Shown here piece by piece: positions 1 through 9,129 of a stretch of 42,205 nt of DNA. The stretch lies in the NCBI GenBank assembly GCA_902475785.1, contig CABSAN010000015.1, positions 1 to 42,205 of the forward strand. Reading direction: 5' to 3'. The stretch is from an uncultured Collinsella sp. (lineage in GTDB: Bacteria; Actinomycetota; Coriobacteriia; Coriobacteriales; Coriobacteriaceae). Under the pieces are notes generated by a model, which worked only from the letters and a program-made list of their open reading frames with translations, was not told where the DNA came from and did no database searches. Every line of letters begins with the position of its first letter. Positions within the stretch are counted from its first letter, which is position 1. Position numbers and translations under genes: made by a program.

Positions 1-630
1 CTTTCCAACACCTACCTGGACTGGGCCGAGCGCAATATGCGCCAGAACGGCTTTGTGGGCCCGCAGCATCACTTTGTGCGCGACGACGTGCTCGCCTGGA
101 TTCGCGACCAGCGCCAGACGCGCAACCGCTGGGACTTGATCTTTGTCGACCCGCCCACGTTCTCGAACTCGTCCAAGATGGGCCGCCGCACCTGGGATGT
201 CCAGCGCGACCATGTTGAGCTTTTGGCCGGCGTATCTCGCCTGCTTGCACAGGGCGGACATGCCATCTTTAGCTGCAACCTGCGCGGCTTCCGCCCCGAA
301 ACGCGCAAGCTCGCGCGCGCGGGCGTCGTGCTGGAGGACATTACGGCACAGACCATCCCCGAGGACTTCGCGCGCAACCAGAAGGTGCACCACTGCTATA
401 TCGTGCGCCGACTGCCCATCGAGGACGCCATGGCCGAGGTCGGCTTTAGCGCCGAGGAGATTGCCGAGCGAACCGAGGAGCTGCGCAACCCCGAGGCGCG
501 CAAGCCTCGTGCAGCAGCGCCCGCGCCCACGCAGGCCGGCAACGGCAAATCAAACTTTGCCGGCAAACCCTCCCCTGCCGGCAAGTCCAAAAAGAAGAAG
601 TTCTACGCCAGCAAGCCCAAGGGCAAATAA
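1..630 (+). CDS. rlmL: RlmKL, 23S rRNA guanine methyltransferase, C-terminal part (5' end outside the window)
   Basis: Reading frame 1 is open from the first base and ends at TAA 628-630. The visible 209 residues match the RlmK half of the bifunctional RlmKL enzyme, which makes m7G2069 in 23S rRNA. They contain the catalytic motif DLIFVDPPTFSNS, then WDVQRDHVELL, and near the end DFARNQKVHHCYIV, all in the order of the E. coli protein. After the family's usual end there is an extra tail of about 65 residues, rich in Ala and Pro and finishing in a very basic Lys/Gly stretch (GKSKKKKFYASKPKGK). The tail is probably disordered and may bind rRNA (inference). The N-terminal THUMP and RlmL domains lie upstream and cannot be judged. 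The gene converges on kdpE with a palindrome between them. Confidence 0.88.
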   Translation, partial: LSNTYLDWAERNMRQNGFVGPQHHFVRDDVLAWIRDQRQTRNRWDLIFVDPPTFSNSSKMGRRTWDVQRDHVELLAGVSRLLAQGGHAIFSCNLRGFRPETRKLARAGVVLEDITAQTIPEDFARNQKVHHCYIVRRLPIEDAMAEVGFSAEEIAERTEELRNPEARKPRAAAPAPTQAGNGKSNFAGKPSPAGKSKKKKFYASKPKGK

Positions 631-633
631 CAA

Positions 634-700
634 AGTTGCGGTGGAATACGGACTGTTTTACCTGGAATTAGGCAAATATAGACCGTATTTCACCGCAACT
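634..700. repeat. Imperfect palindrome, GTTGCGGTGGAATA family, between convergent genes
   Basis: Arms 634-654 and 680-700 pair at 19 of 21 positions. The arm begins AGTTGCGGTGGAATACGG. A perfect 26-bp-arm relative is at 19725-19793. It lies 3 bp after the rlmL stop and 24 bp from the kdpE stop, so it may end transcription from both sides (inference). Confidence 0.75.
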
Positions 701-724
701 CATAGTGGGATGGCGGGCGCCGTC

Positions 725-1438
725 CTACCCTTGGGTGACCAGGCGATAGCCGATACCCACGTGCGTTTGGATGTAGCGCGGGTGCGCGGGGTCGGACTCG
801 ATCTTCTTACGCAACGTGCCCATAAAGACACGCAGGCTCGCCAGGTCGCTCTTAGTTGCCGTGCCCCAAATCTCGTGCAAGATAGACTGGTGCGTGAGCA
901 CCTTGTCGGCGTTATGCGCCAGCAGGCACAGGAGCTTGTACTCGATCGGCGTCAAATGCAGTTCCTCGCCATCCATCGTGGCGATGCCGGCGTCAAAATC
1001 GATATGCAGCTCACCGGTATCAAACGAACCCTCAGAGACAACGCCGCCCGTCTGCGCATACGAAAGGCGCCTGAGCGTCGTGCGAATGCGCGCGAGCAGC
1101 TCCTCGACCGAAAACGGCTTGGTCAGGTAGTCGTCGGCGCCGGCATCGAGCGCGCGAATCTTGTCCGCGTCCTCGCTGCGCGCCGAGACCACGATGATCG
1201 GCATGCCCGACCATGCGCGCACCGACTCCACCACCTTGACGCCGTCCATATCGGGCAGGCCCAGATCGAGCAGCACGATGCTCGGTGCCTGCGATGAGGC
1301 GGCGGCGATGGCGGCATGGGCGGTCTCCACGGCCATATGGCGCAAGCCGTGCGCCTCGAGCGCGGCAACAATAAGATTGCGAACGGCGGGGTCGTCCTCA
1401 ACGACCAAGATGAGCGGTTTTACGGCAGAGTTCGGCAC
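725..1438 (-). CDS. kdpE: KdpE-like response regulator
   Basis: OmpR/KdpE-type regulator of 237 residues. The receiver domain (about residues 8-120) has the acidic pair EDD at 14-16, phospho-acceptor Asp58 in LLDLGLPDMDG, and the conserved Lys in LTKPF. The C-terminal winged helix (about 140-235) has HLTPIEYKLL and ends HVGIGYRLV, typical of KdpE. I chose GTG at 1438: AAGGAG, formed by the end of the kinase gene, sits 7 bases upstream. A longer reading to 1519 would run inside the kinase gene. It follows the kinase by 4 bases and is surely co-transcribed. No kdpFABC genes are present; the adjacent potassium gene is kup, so kup is a candidate target (inference). Confidence 0.9.
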   Translation of the reverse strand: MPNSAVKPLILVVEDDPAVRNLIVAALEAHGLRHMAVETAHAAIAAASSQAPSIVLLDLGLPDMDGVKVVESVRAWSGMPIIVVSARSEDADKIRALDAGADDYLTKPFSVEELLARIRTTLRRLSYAQTGGVVSEGSFDTGELHIDFDAGIATMDGEELHLTPIEYKLLCLLAHNADKVLTHQSILHEIWGTATKSDLASLRVFMGTLRKKIESDPAHPRYIQTHVGIGYRLVTQG

Positions 1439-1442
1439 AGCG

Positions 1443-3068
1443 CTACTCCTTATCAAACGAAACATCGGCGACGGGAAGCTCAATCGTAAAGACCGAGCCG
1501 TGCGGGTCCGCCGCGGCAACCTCTATGCTACCGCCATGCGCCAGCGCAATGGAGCGGCAGAGCGAAAGACCCAGACCCACGCTGCGATGGCTGTCGGCAA
1601 GACCGTGGTTGGCGGTGTAGAACGACTCAAAGATTCGCTCGCGGTCCTCGGGCGCAATGCCCGGGCCGTCATCGGCCACCGAGCACGCCACGCGTCCATC
1701 GTCGACGCCAATCGAAATCACGATATGCGAGCCTGCGGGTGTATAGGTGATGGCGTTGTTCACCAGATTGACCACCAGCTGCACCATCAGACGCGCGTCG
1801 ACGTTAACGAGCGCCGGCTCATCGCACGCCACCACCTTAAGGTCGTGCTCACGCACGGCCGGACTTACGTGGCGCAGCGCCTCCTCGACGATATCGTCCA
1901 TGAGCTCGAGCGTAGTCGACAGATGCATGCCGCCACCCTCGAGTTTGGTGATGGCGAGCAGATTCTCGACGGTGGCGTTGAGCCACAGCGCATCCGAGCG
2001 AATGGATAGAAGCAGGCCGCGGCGCGTCTGGGCATCGAGCACCGCGGTGCCGGTCGAGCCCTGATCGAGCAGCACGTCGGCATTACCCGAAATGCTGGTA
2101 AGCGGCGTGCGCAGATCGTGCGAGATGGAGCGCAGCAGGTTGGCGCGCAGCTGTTCGTTTTTTGCGAGCACCGCCGCTTCCTCGCGGGCCTCCATCGCGC
2201 GGGCGCGGTCGAGCGCCAGCTCGCCTTCGCTCACGATGGCATCGGCAAGTGTCCGTTCCTCATGCGTCAGCACGTCGGGCTCGGCAACGATAGCCAGCAC
2301 GCCCACCACCGAGGCGGGGTCGCCCGAGCGCACGAAGCCGTCGCCCGTGCGAACCGTCAGGTAGATGCCATAAAACGCCGATCCGCCAAACGTGGCGTCA
2401 AGCGGCGTTCCCACGTAGGCGGACGCCGAGAGCCGCGGCGGCATCTGCGGCGCCAGTTCGTGCACCGGCGCGGCATCGCCCACGGCCGTGTACGTCGCAC
2501 GCGGCAGCAGGTCATCGCCCTCGGCGTCGGCGCTGTACCACACGACCGGACAGCCCGAAAGACGCGCCAGCTGCGTGGCCATGGCGTGAACGATCTGCTG
2601 CTGATCGGCGCACCGCTGCAGCATGCGGTTGGTCTCGAGCACCATATGCGTGCGGCGGTCGCTGGCGGCAGCCTGTGCCAAGGCGCGGCGCAGGGCCAAC
2701 GCAATCGAGCTCGACACAAGCGAGACCACGAACATGATGAAGAACATGCCGGGATAGCCGCGGTCGATAAGCGACAACGAGTAGCGCGGGTCGACAAACA
2801 AGAAGTTGTAGAGCGCCACGGCGGCAGCCGAGCTCAGCAAGCAATACAGGCGACTCCAGGTAAAGAATGCGCACAGCTGAACGGCGAACACATAGACGAT
2901 CATGATGCTCGGCGCGAGACCCGGATGGTCGAGCAGCGCGCCCACAATCGTCGCCGCGACCAGCAGCCCCACCGATACGCAGGCGTCATACAGAGGAGTG
3001 CGGCGCGTCAGCGTTGTGCGCCGCCACCAAAAGCTATCGGCAATATCGCCGTCCGTACGGACGTCCAT
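1443..3068 (-). CDS. KdpD-like sensor histidine kinase lacking the N-terminal KdpD/USP domains
   Basis: 541 residues; full KdpD is about 900. It begins almost directly with the DUF4118 membrane block: four hydrophobic segments near residues 28-46, 53-70, 75-92 and 104-126. A GAF-like segment (about 145-290) follows, then the dimerisation/phospho-acceptor domain with His in SISHDLRTPLTSISGN (near 316). The ATPase domain has N box NLVNNAITYTP, G1 DDGPGIAPEDRERIF and G2 GLGLSLCRSIALAHGG. The cytoplasmic N-terminal half of classical KdpD is absent, so the signal must enter through the membrane or GAF segments (inference). The start at 3068 has a purine-rich GAGAGGGG about 10 bases upstream. It is translated before kdpE. 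A palindromic repeat lies in its leader. Confidence 0.88.
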   Translation of the reverse strand: MDVRTDGDIADSFWWRRTTLTRRTPLYDACVSVGLLVAATIVGALLDHPGLAPSIMIVYVFAVQLCAFFTWSRLYCLLSSAAAVALYNFLFVDPRYSLSLIDRGYPGMFFIMFVVSLVSSSIALALRRALAQAAASDRRTHMVLETNRMLQRCADQQQIVHAMATQLARLSGCPVVWYSADAEGDDLLPRATYTAVGDAAPVHELAPQMPPRLSASAYVGTPLDATFGGSAFYGIYLTVRTGDGFVRSGDPASVVGVLAIVAEPDVLTHEERTLADAIVSEGELALDRARAMEAREEAAVLAKNEQLRANLLRSISHDLRTPLTSISGNADVLLDQGSTGTAVLDAQTRRGLLLSIRSDALWLNATVENLLAITKLEGGGMHLSTTLELMDDIVEEALRHVSPAVREHDLKVVACDEPALVNVDARLMVQLVVNLVNNAITYTPAGSHIVISIGVDDGRVACSVADDGPGIAPEDRERIFESFYTANHGLADSHRSVGLGLSLCRSIALAHGGSIEVAAADPHGSVFTIELPVADVSFDKE

Positions 3069-3095
3069 CAGCGTCCCGCCCCTCTCTCAAAAACA

Positions 3096-3152
3096 AAAAC
3101 CACCACAAAGGGGACAGGCACCCTTGTGGTGGTTTCCCCTTGTGGTGGTTCC
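3096..3152. repeat. ACCACCACAAAGG-family palindrome plus extra half-copy, in the kinase gene leader
   Basis: AACCACCACAAAGG pairs with CCCTTGTGGTGGTT at 3121-3134 across a GGACAGGCA-type loop; a second right arm, CCCCTTGTGGTGGTT, follows at 3136-3150. Relatives occur at 39368, 41482 and 41636. It lies between the small membrane protein gene and the kinase start, so readthrough mRNA from upstream would carry it. Confidence 0.8.
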
Positions 3153-3181
3153 AAGTGTATAGCCTTTGCAGTCTGCGGTCG

Positions 3182-3376
3182 TTAGACAAACAGCACGTGC
3201 GCGAGCAGGGCACACACGCACACCGCTCCAAATACCAGTGCCACGATCGAGATCACGCGGTCGGCCATATCCATGTTGGCACGGTTCGTCAAAAACCGAT
3301 CTTCGGCGGCGTCGGCGCGTACCTCACGTACCAGCTCGGCAACCACCTCGCGGCCATCAAGCATCTTTGTATCCAT
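3182..3376 (-). CDS. Small membrane protein, unknown function
   Basis: 64 residues from ATG 3376, chosen because GGGGAGGT lies 4 bases upstream; an ATG further out lacks such a site. The N-terminal 40 residues are charged (MDTKMLDGREVVAELVREV) and probably helical. The C-terminal 23 residues, ISIVALVFGAVCVCALLAHV, form one membrane segment, giving a tail-anchored or single-pass topology. It lies 60 bases after kup and before the KdpD-like kinase on the same strand, so a small regulator of one of these is possible (inference from position only). I recognise no family. Confidence 0.65.
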   Translation of the reverse strand: MDTKMLDGREVVAELVREVRADAAEDRFLTNRANMDMADRVISIVALVFGAVCVCALLAHVLFV

Positions 3377-3436
3377 GTTTACCTCCCCGGCCTCATGCTT
3401 ATCCATCAAAAACCAACTCCGTGTAGCCGCCGACGT

Positions 3437-5464
3437 CTACGGCCGCTCGTTGGGGGCCAGGCGCTGCATCTTGTTCACGGCCTTGAACTTGGTGAACAGC
3501 GGCACGTACTCAAAGCTCACGTTGGAGTTCTCCAGGCCGTACCAACGCGCAGGCGTGCCGGCGGCGCGGCGGATGATGTACTTGAGCGTGATGGCCGTAC
3601 GCTCGCTCGGCTCCACATCGCTTTCGGGCGCCAGAAGCTTACGGATCAGGACGAACTTGAACGTGCCGATGTTACCCGGATCCTTGTAGACCGAGTAGTC
3701 ATGCGTCTGCGGCGGCAGCTCGCCGGTGGCAGCCAGGTCCTGAACAACCTGACGCAGGTAGGCATTGACGCGCTGGTTGATCTTGTAGCCCAGGTACAGA
3801 TGCACGCGGAACACGTAGTCGGTGCCGAACGTCTCGACCGAATAGGCAAAGGTGTGCGGTTCGTCCATGGTCTCGACATTCACAAACCACCAGGCGCGGG
3901 CGCGCTTGGGATGCTTGTCCAAGATCGAATAGACGATATCGCGGTCGATGTAGTCGGTATGGGTGTCCTTGGTCAGGTACACGACGTTGTCGCTCATGCG
4001 CTCGTAACGGTCGTCGTCGCGCAGGCGCTTGAGCTGCGGCAGGTAGCTGCGCAGCGGCAGTAGCGTAAACTGGCGCTGCTCGACCGCCGTGCCGTTGTAC
4101 CAGCACACCATAATGCCCATGATGAGCGCGGCCATGAGGATGGTGAAGTAGCCGCCGTGGAAGAACTTGGTGAGCGAGCTCACGAAGAAGAAGCCTTCGA
4201 GCAAAAGGAAGAAGGCCGCGAAGATCCACGGAGCAACCTTGAGCTTGCGCTCCTCATGCAGGTAGAAGAAGAGCAGCAGCGTGGTGCACATCATAGTCAG
4301 CGTAATGGCAAGGCCGTAGGCGGCTTCCATATGCGCCGAGTTCTGGAACAGCAGCACCACGATGACGCAGCCGACAAGCATGACGTTGTTGACCATGGGG
4401 ATGTAGAGCTGACCCTTGGTCTCGGCAGGGTAGAAGACCTGCATGTGCGGCATGAGGTCCAGACGGCTGGCCTCGGACACCAGCGAGAATGCGCCGGTGA
4501 TGAGCGCCTGCGAGGCAATGATGGCCGCGACGGTGGAAAGGCCTACGGCAAACGGGCGCAGGCCCGGGGCGAGCATCTGGTAGAACGGGTTGAGGTCGGC
4601 AATGCCCATGAGCTCGGGGTTGGCAGCGTTGTTCATAAGCCAAGCGCCCTGGCCCATATAGGAAAGCAGCAGGCAGCACTTAACGAACGGCCAGGTAGCG
4701 TAGATGTTGCCGCGGCCGACGTGGCCCATGTCTGAGTAGAGCGCCTCGGCACCGGTGGTGGCGAGGAAGCAGCTGCCCAGAATCATGATGCCCGCGTGGT
4801 TGTTGGGGCTCAGCAAAAAGGCGATGCCACGCACCGGGTTGAGGCACAGCAGCACGGCGGGGTGCTGGAAGACAAAGAATAGACCCGTGCCGCCCAGGAA
4901 CAGGAACCACAGCGTCATGATGGGGCCAAAGGCGTGACCGATCTTGGCCGTACCGATGCGCTGCACCAAGAAGAGCACGATGATGATGGCGAGCGTAATG
5001 GCGACGACGCGACCCTGGTCATCGCCCAGCACGGCATGGACCGCCGGGATGGTGCGCAGGCCCTCGATGGCCGTGGTAACGGTAACAGCCGGCGTCAGGA
5101 TGCCGTCGGCGAGCAGCGCGGCGCCACCCAGCATGGCGGGGATGATAAGCCACTTGCCACAGCGCTTGACCAGGCTGTACAGGGCAAAGATGCCGCCCTC
5201 ACCATGGTTATCGGCGCGCAGCGAGATGAGCACATACTTGATGGTGGTCAGCAGCGTGACCGTCCACACGACAAGGGAGAGCGCGCCAAGCACGAACTCC
5301 TCCGTCACGCTTCCGATGCCGCCGTTGCCGGCAACGAGCGCCTTGGTTACATACATAGGGCTGGTGCCGATATCGCCGTACACCACGCCCAGCGTGACGA
5401 GCATCGCCGAGATGCTCACAGGAATAGCAGCGTGCGAGGCTGCCTCCTTGGCCTTTTGTTCCAT
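3437..5464 (-). CDS. kup: Kup-family potassium uptake transporter
   Basis: 675 residues, a normal Kup length. The family motif VTLGVVYGDIGTSP is near residue 30. About 12 hydrophobic segments fill the first 450 residues, followed by a cytoplasmic C-terminal domain of about 200 residues with NVETMDEPHTFAYSVETFG. Kup proteins move potassium into the cell, usually with protons. I set the start at ATG 5464 because GGGAGG lies 10 bases upstream; the alternative TTG at 5482 overlaps that ribosome site. It is the first gene of a minus-strand run with the small membrane protein and the KdpD/KdpE-like pair, a potassium group. Confidence 0.93.
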   Translation of the reverse strand: MEQKAKEAASHAAIPVSISAMLVTLGVVYGDIGTSPMYVTKALVAGNGGIGSVTEEFVLGALSLVVWTVTLLTTIKYVLISLRADNHGEGGIFALYSLVKRCGKWLIIPAMLGGAALLADGILTPAVTVTTAIEGLRTIPAVHAVLGDDQGRVVAITLAIIIVLFLVQRIGTAKIGHAFGPIMTLWFLFLGGTGLFFVFQHPAVLLCLNPVRGIAFLLSPNNHAGIMILGSCFLATTGAEALYSDMGHVGRGNIYATWPFVKCCLLLSYMGQGAWLMNNAANPELMGIADLNPFYQMLAPGLRPFAVGLSTVAAIIASQALITGAFSLVSEASRLDLMPHMQVFYPAETKGQLYIPMVNNVMLVGCVIVVLLFQNSAHMEAAYGLAITLTMMCTTLLLFFYLHEERKLKVAPWIFAAFFLLLEGFFFVSSLTKFFHGGYFTILMAALIMGIMVCWYNGTAVEQRQFTLLPLRSYLPQLKRLRDDDRYERMSDNVVYLTKDTHTDYIDRDIVYSILDKHPKRARAWWFVNVETMDEPHTFAYSVETFGTDYVFRVHLYLGYKINQRVNAYLRQVVQDLAATGELPPQTHDYSVYKDPGNIGTFKFVLIRKLLAPESDVEPSERTAITLKYIIRRAAGTPARWYGLENSNVSFEYVPLFTKFKAVNKMQRLAPNERP

Positions 5465-5589
5465 AAGCCGGTTTCCTCCCAACTTTAATGTTCGAAGGGA
5501 TTATAGATAATCGGCCCATGTTTGAATGGCACTGTTTTCCCAGCTAGATAAACATTTATACGGCCTTTAGGCCACCGCAGCGATATGGA

Positions 5590-5620
5590 ATGTGACAAAG
5601 GGACGGTCCCTTTGTCACAT
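5590..5620. repeat. 31-bp near-perfect palindrome
   Basis: ATGTGACAAAGGGAC (5590-5604) and its reverse complement (5606-5620) are separated by one base. It is 3 bp beyond the stop of the minus-strand nitroreductase-like gene. There is no T-run, so it is an atypical terminator and more likely a mobile palindrome. Confidence 0.8.
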
Positions 5621-5623
5621 CCG

Positions 5624-6499
5624 TCATTTTCCGAGCCAATTTTTGAACCACCACTCCATGGAGCGGCTCATCTCGGCCATAAAGGGACTGGTGTGCTTGC
5701 GGGTATAGATATCCGCGACGCGCTCCCCCACCTCGCGGGCGTGCGGACGGAACATCGCGTCCATCTCGTCCACCTGCGCGTCCATGGTCGCGGCATCCGC
5801 ACGGCAGTAGCGCTCCTCGTGCACCAGGTTCACCACGGGGTGTGCGATCGCCGGACGCTCCTTCCGGGGCATGCCGATGATGAGCATCGACAGCGGCATG
5901 GTATAGGGCGGCAGATCGAGCAGCTCGGCAACTTCCTCGGCATTCTCGACGATATCACCGATGTAGCAGCTCCCCAGGCCCAGGGCCTCGGCGGCAACCA
6001 CGGCGTTTTGCGCGGCGATCACGGCGTCCTGGGCCGCGATGGCAAAGTCGCCCAAACCCGGCGCGCGGCGGGGCGCCTTGCCCGTGCGCTCGACAAACTC
6101 GGGCTCAAAGCAGCCCACGTGCTCAAACAGATCGATCCACTTGGCATAATCGACCACAAATATGAGTGCCCAGGGCGCCTTGGCGATCATGGGCTGATGG
6201 TCGCACAGGTCGGCCAGGCGGTCGAGCGTAGCCTGCTCGCGGATGCTCACGATGGAATACATCATCATGGCGCCCGCCGACGGCGCACGGCTCGCCGCAT
6301 GCAGAATCGCCGCCCGCTGCTCGTCGGTCACCGCCACGGGGCGGTCGTCGTCATCACGCGCGAAGGCACGCGTGGACGAGCGGTGCTCCAAGATGTCCAG
6401 TACCGCGTTACCCGTGGTCTCGACCGGATAACCGCCGGCGTCCACGACCGCAGCTCCGTCGCAGTACTCGGCACCCGTCATACAAACCTGCTCGCCCAT
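5624..6499 (-). CDS. Nitroreductase-family protein
   Basis: 291 residues, FMN-dependent nitroreductase fold. The N-terminal FMN motif appears as LEHRSSTRAFARD and is followed by AASRAPSAGAMMMYSIV. A central helix pair reads AAQNAVVAAEALGLGSCYIGDIVEN, and PYTMPLSMLIIGMP is a typical late strand. The protein is longer than simple NfsB types because of a C-terminal tail of about 80 residues with MDAQVDEMDAMFRPHAREV. The start at 6499 has GAGGAT upstream; an internal ATG six codons later is weaker. The substrate cannot be told from sequence. It stands alone, divergent from the phosphoglycerol transferase gene. Confidence 0.85.
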   Translation of the reverse strand: MGEQVCMTGAEYCDGAAVVDAGGYPVETTGNAVLDILEHRSSTRAFARDDDDRPVAVTDEQRAAILHAASRAPSAGAMMMYSIVSIREQATLDRLADLCDHQPMIAKAPWALIFVVDYAKWIDLFEHVGCFEPEFVERTGKAPRRAPGLGDFAIAAQDAVIAAQNAVVAAEALGLGSCYIGDIVENAEEVAELLDLPPYTMPLSMLIIGMPRKERPAIAHPVVNLVHEERYCRADAATMDAQVDEMDAMFRPHAREVGERVADIYTRKHTSPFMAEMSRSMEWWFKNWLGK

Positions 6500-6713
6500 A
6501 GCTCTATCCTCGCCAATTCTTTAAGAAGCCTTTACGTTTCCGTGTAATTCCCGTCCATTATCGCGCAGGTCGCCACTACATTGCGCCACACCGCCGCGCA
6601 TGCGCGTTAATATGGCTGGTTGTTGTGCGCAGCCCGCAAATGCAGCGCATATTTAGGTAACAATCGGGTAAACCCCCGCTTTCGTAGGTTTTAAGTTTGT
6701 GAGGAGTCTCAGC

Positions 6714-9014
6714 ATGTTCGCTGCCGCCATCTCGCTCGTCGGTCTTGCGGCGACCGTCTACCTTGTTTTGCGCGAGGCCAAGGCCATTCGCGCTCAGTCG
6801 GGCACCGTTGCCAAAAGCGCTCTTGGGTGGAGCGTCGCCTTCGGCCTGTTCCAGCTCTTTTTGACCATTTGGGGCGCCATTGGCCTCGTCGCCCAAAACG
6901 AGCCGCTCGCTTTTGTGATGCTCATCCTGACCAATGCCATCCTCACCGGCTGCGCCTGGGCCAGTATCGCCCGCGACCGCATCGCCCCGCGCGTCTTTGC
7001 GTTCGCCGGGCCCGACGCCCCCGCCCCCACCGGCAAGCTCGCCCGCCTGCGCGGCGCCTTTGTGGGCAAACCGCTCGTCGCCGCCGTCCTGTGTCTGCTG
7101 CTCGCCGGCGTCTTTGCGCTGCTGGGCATGGAGGTCTCGTCCAACCACGACTTTACCTGGGTCTACCCCCTGTGCATCCTGCTCGAGTGGGCCATCATCA
7201 CCACGCTCATGGTCGGCCTGTTCTTCCTGTTCCAGCGCCACGGCGCAGCTCCCGCGGTCCTGGCCTTTGCCCTCTTTGTCCTGGGCATTGCCGAGTTCTT
7301 CGTCATCACGTTTAAATCCATGCCCATCCAGCCGGGCGACCTTTCGGCCATCTCCACCGCCGCCGCGGTCGCCGGCACCGGCTACACCTTCTCGATCTCA
7401 CTGTTCTGCGTGCTGTCCATGGGCTTTACCGCCATCGCCATGCTGCTATGCGAGTACGCCGGCCTGGTGGCACCGCACCGTCAGAAGGGCGCCGCCAACG
7501 CCAAGCGCATGCTGCTCACCAACCTGCTCGTGGCGGTGCTGTGCCTGGGCGGCGTGACCGCACACGTCACGCTCATCGACTACTACAACACCCTCGGCAT
7601 CACCGTCTACACCTGGCGCCCGCTCGAGAGCTACTGGCGCGAGGGCTACCTGCCCGCTTTCATTAGCGCAGCGCAGTCCATCAAGCCGCCCAAACCCGCC
7701 GACTACTCCGTCGACGATGCCAAGGCCACGCTCAAAAAGTACGCCAAGGCCTACGACAAGTCCGACGCCGCCAAGAGTGACGAGCGCACCGCCGCAAAGG
7801 AGCAGTTCGACAGCGAGAAGCCCACGGTCATCGCCATCATGAACGAGACCTTCTCGGATCTTTCGATCTACCAGAACATGCGCGCCGGCTACGAAGGCCC
7901 GCAGTACTTTAAGAACCTGCCCAACTGCCTCAGCCGCGGCAAGCTCTACGTGAGCGCCTACGGCGGCGGCACCGCCAATACCGAGTTTGAGTTTATGACC
8001 GGCAACTCCATGGCCAACCTGGGCTCGGGCGTGTACCCCTACACCATCTACAACATGGAAACAACCGGGAATCTGGCAGAGCAGTTCAAGTCGCTCGGAT
8101 ATTCCACCACGGCCATGCACCCCAACCACGCAACCAACTGGAACCGCGAGAACGTGTACAAGGACTTTGGCTTTGACCGGTTCCTGTCTATCAACGACTT
8201 CCAGGGAGCCGACACCCTGCGCGGTATGGTGACCGACCAGGCTACCTACGACAAGATTCTTGAGCTGCTCGACCAGAACGCCGATCCGCAGTTTATCTTC
8301 GACGTGACCATGCAGAACCACTCGGGTTACGATACGGGTCTGCTGCCGGTCGACAAGCAGATGCACCTGAATATCGACACGACCGATCTGGACGCCAAGA
8401 CCGTCGAGGACGGCACGCTCTCCGATGTCGACGAGTACGTCTCGTGCATCGAGCAGTCCGACCAGGCGCTGCGCTACTTCCTTAACGCCTTGAGCAAGCT
8501 CGACCGCAAGGTGGTCGTGGTGTTCTGGGGCGATCACCAGCCGTTCTTCCCGTCCAAGTTCAACGACAAGTGGTTTACCGGTGAGGACGACGCCACGCAT
8601 CAGGAGCGTCTGTGGCAGACCGACTACATCATCTGGGCCAACTACGACGTTGCCGGCTGCGACCAGACGAGCGAGGTCGACGACCTGTCCACCAACTACC
8701 TGTCCACGCAGCTTATGCAGCTGATCGGCGCACCCCTCTCCGACTACCAGAAGGCGCACATGACGCTGCGTGAGTCGCTGCCCGCCATCAACTCCGTGGG
8801 CTACGAGGACGCCGGCCTGCGCTGGGCGCTCTCCTCCAACGTCACCGGCGACGACGCCGCCGCAGCAGCCGCCACCAAGGCGCGCGAGGATTACGCCAAG
8901 ATGCAATACTACGAGATGTTCCGCGACGGCAAGAACGTCTATACGGAGCACTTCCAGACCGAGGCCAACGAGACCGACCCCAACTTGGCACCGGGTACGA
9001 CCAAGATTAAGTAG
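6714..9014 (+). CDS. LTA-synthase/sulfatase-family phosphoglycerol transferase
   Basis: 766 residues. The first roughly 330 hold several membrane segments. The external catalytic domain then has the alkaline-phosphatase-superfamily pattern of LtaS: metal Glu in IAIMNETFSD, nucleophile Thr in SAYGGGTANTEFEFMTG, HPNHATNWNRENVYKDFGF, and the metal motif VVFWGDHQPFFP. Such enzymes transfer glycerol-phosphate or related groups to a surface glycolipid or polymer outside the membrane. Which polymer this organism makes is not known from sequence. ATG 6714 is chosen because GAGGAG lies 7 bases upstream; the GTG at 6699 is part of that site. A strong hairpin terminator follows at 9098. Confidence 0.9.
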   Translation: MFAAAISLVGLAATVYLVLREAKAIRAQSGTVAKSALGWSVAFGLFQLFLTIWGAIGLVAQNEPLAFVMLILTNAILTGCAWASIARDRIAPRVFAFAGPDAPAPTGKLARLRGAFVGKPLVAAVLCLLLAGVFALLGMEVSSNHDFTWVYPLCILLEWAIITTLMVGLFFLFQRHGAAPAVLAFALFVLGIAEFFVITFKSMPIQPGDLSAISTAAAVAGTGYTFSISLFCVLSMGFTAIAMLLCEYAGLVAPHRQKGAANAKRMLLTNLLVAVLCLGGVTAHVTLIDYYNTLGITVYTWRPLESYWREGYLPAFISAAQSIKPPKPADYSVDDAKATLKKYAKAYDKSDAAKSDERTAAKEQFDSEKPTVIAIMNETFSDLSIYQNMRAGYEGPQYFKNLPNCLSRGKLYVSAYGGGTANTEFEFMTGNSMANLGSGVYPYTIYNMETTGNLAEQFKSLGYSTTAMHPNHATNWNRENVYKDFGFDRFLSINDFQGADTLRGMVTDQATYDKILELLDQNADPQFIFDVTMQNHSGYDTGLLPVDKQMHLNIDTTDLDAKTVEDGTLSDVDEYVSCIEQSDQALRYFLNALSKLDRKVVVVFWGDHQPFFPSKFNDKWFTGEDDATHQERLWQTDYIIWANYDVAGCDQTSEVDDLSTNYLSTQLMQLIGAPLSDYQKAHMTLRESLPAINSVGYEDAGLRWALSSNVTGDDAAAAAATKAREDYAKMQYYEMFRDGKNVYTEHFQTEANETDPNLAPGTTKIK

Positions 9015-9044
9015 CTGCTAGCTGCTGAGCCACAACTGAAACGT

Positions 9045-9084
9045 CTGTCCAGGCGGAGGCATATAAGGTTCCCTGCTTGGACAG
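9045..9084. repeat. Short inverted repeat CTGTCCA...TGGACAG
   Basis: Seven-base perfect arms at 9045-9051 and 9078-9084 lie just ahead of the terminator. The stretch from about 9066 (AGGTTCCCTGCT) through the hairpin matches, in reverse complement, the sequence around 14356-14411 on the other side of the surface-protein module. Confidence 0.6.
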
Positions 9085-9097
9085 TCCTGCGCAAGAC

Positions 9098-9126
9098 GAA
9101 GGCCACGTTATGTGGCCTTCTTTGTT
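9098..9126 (+). terminator. Hairpin terminator GAAGGCCAC/GTGGCCTTC
   Basis: Perfect 9-bp stem (9098-9106 and 9112-9120), 5-base loop, followed by TTTGTTT. It ends the phosphoglycerol transferase transcript. The same stem occurs inverted at 14356-14378. Confidence 0.85.
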
Positions 9127-9129
9127 TGC

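Noticed and set aside
7446..8951. A 501-codon open frame antisense to the phosphoglycerol transferase
   Set aside because: Shadow frame, no ribosome site, no domain.
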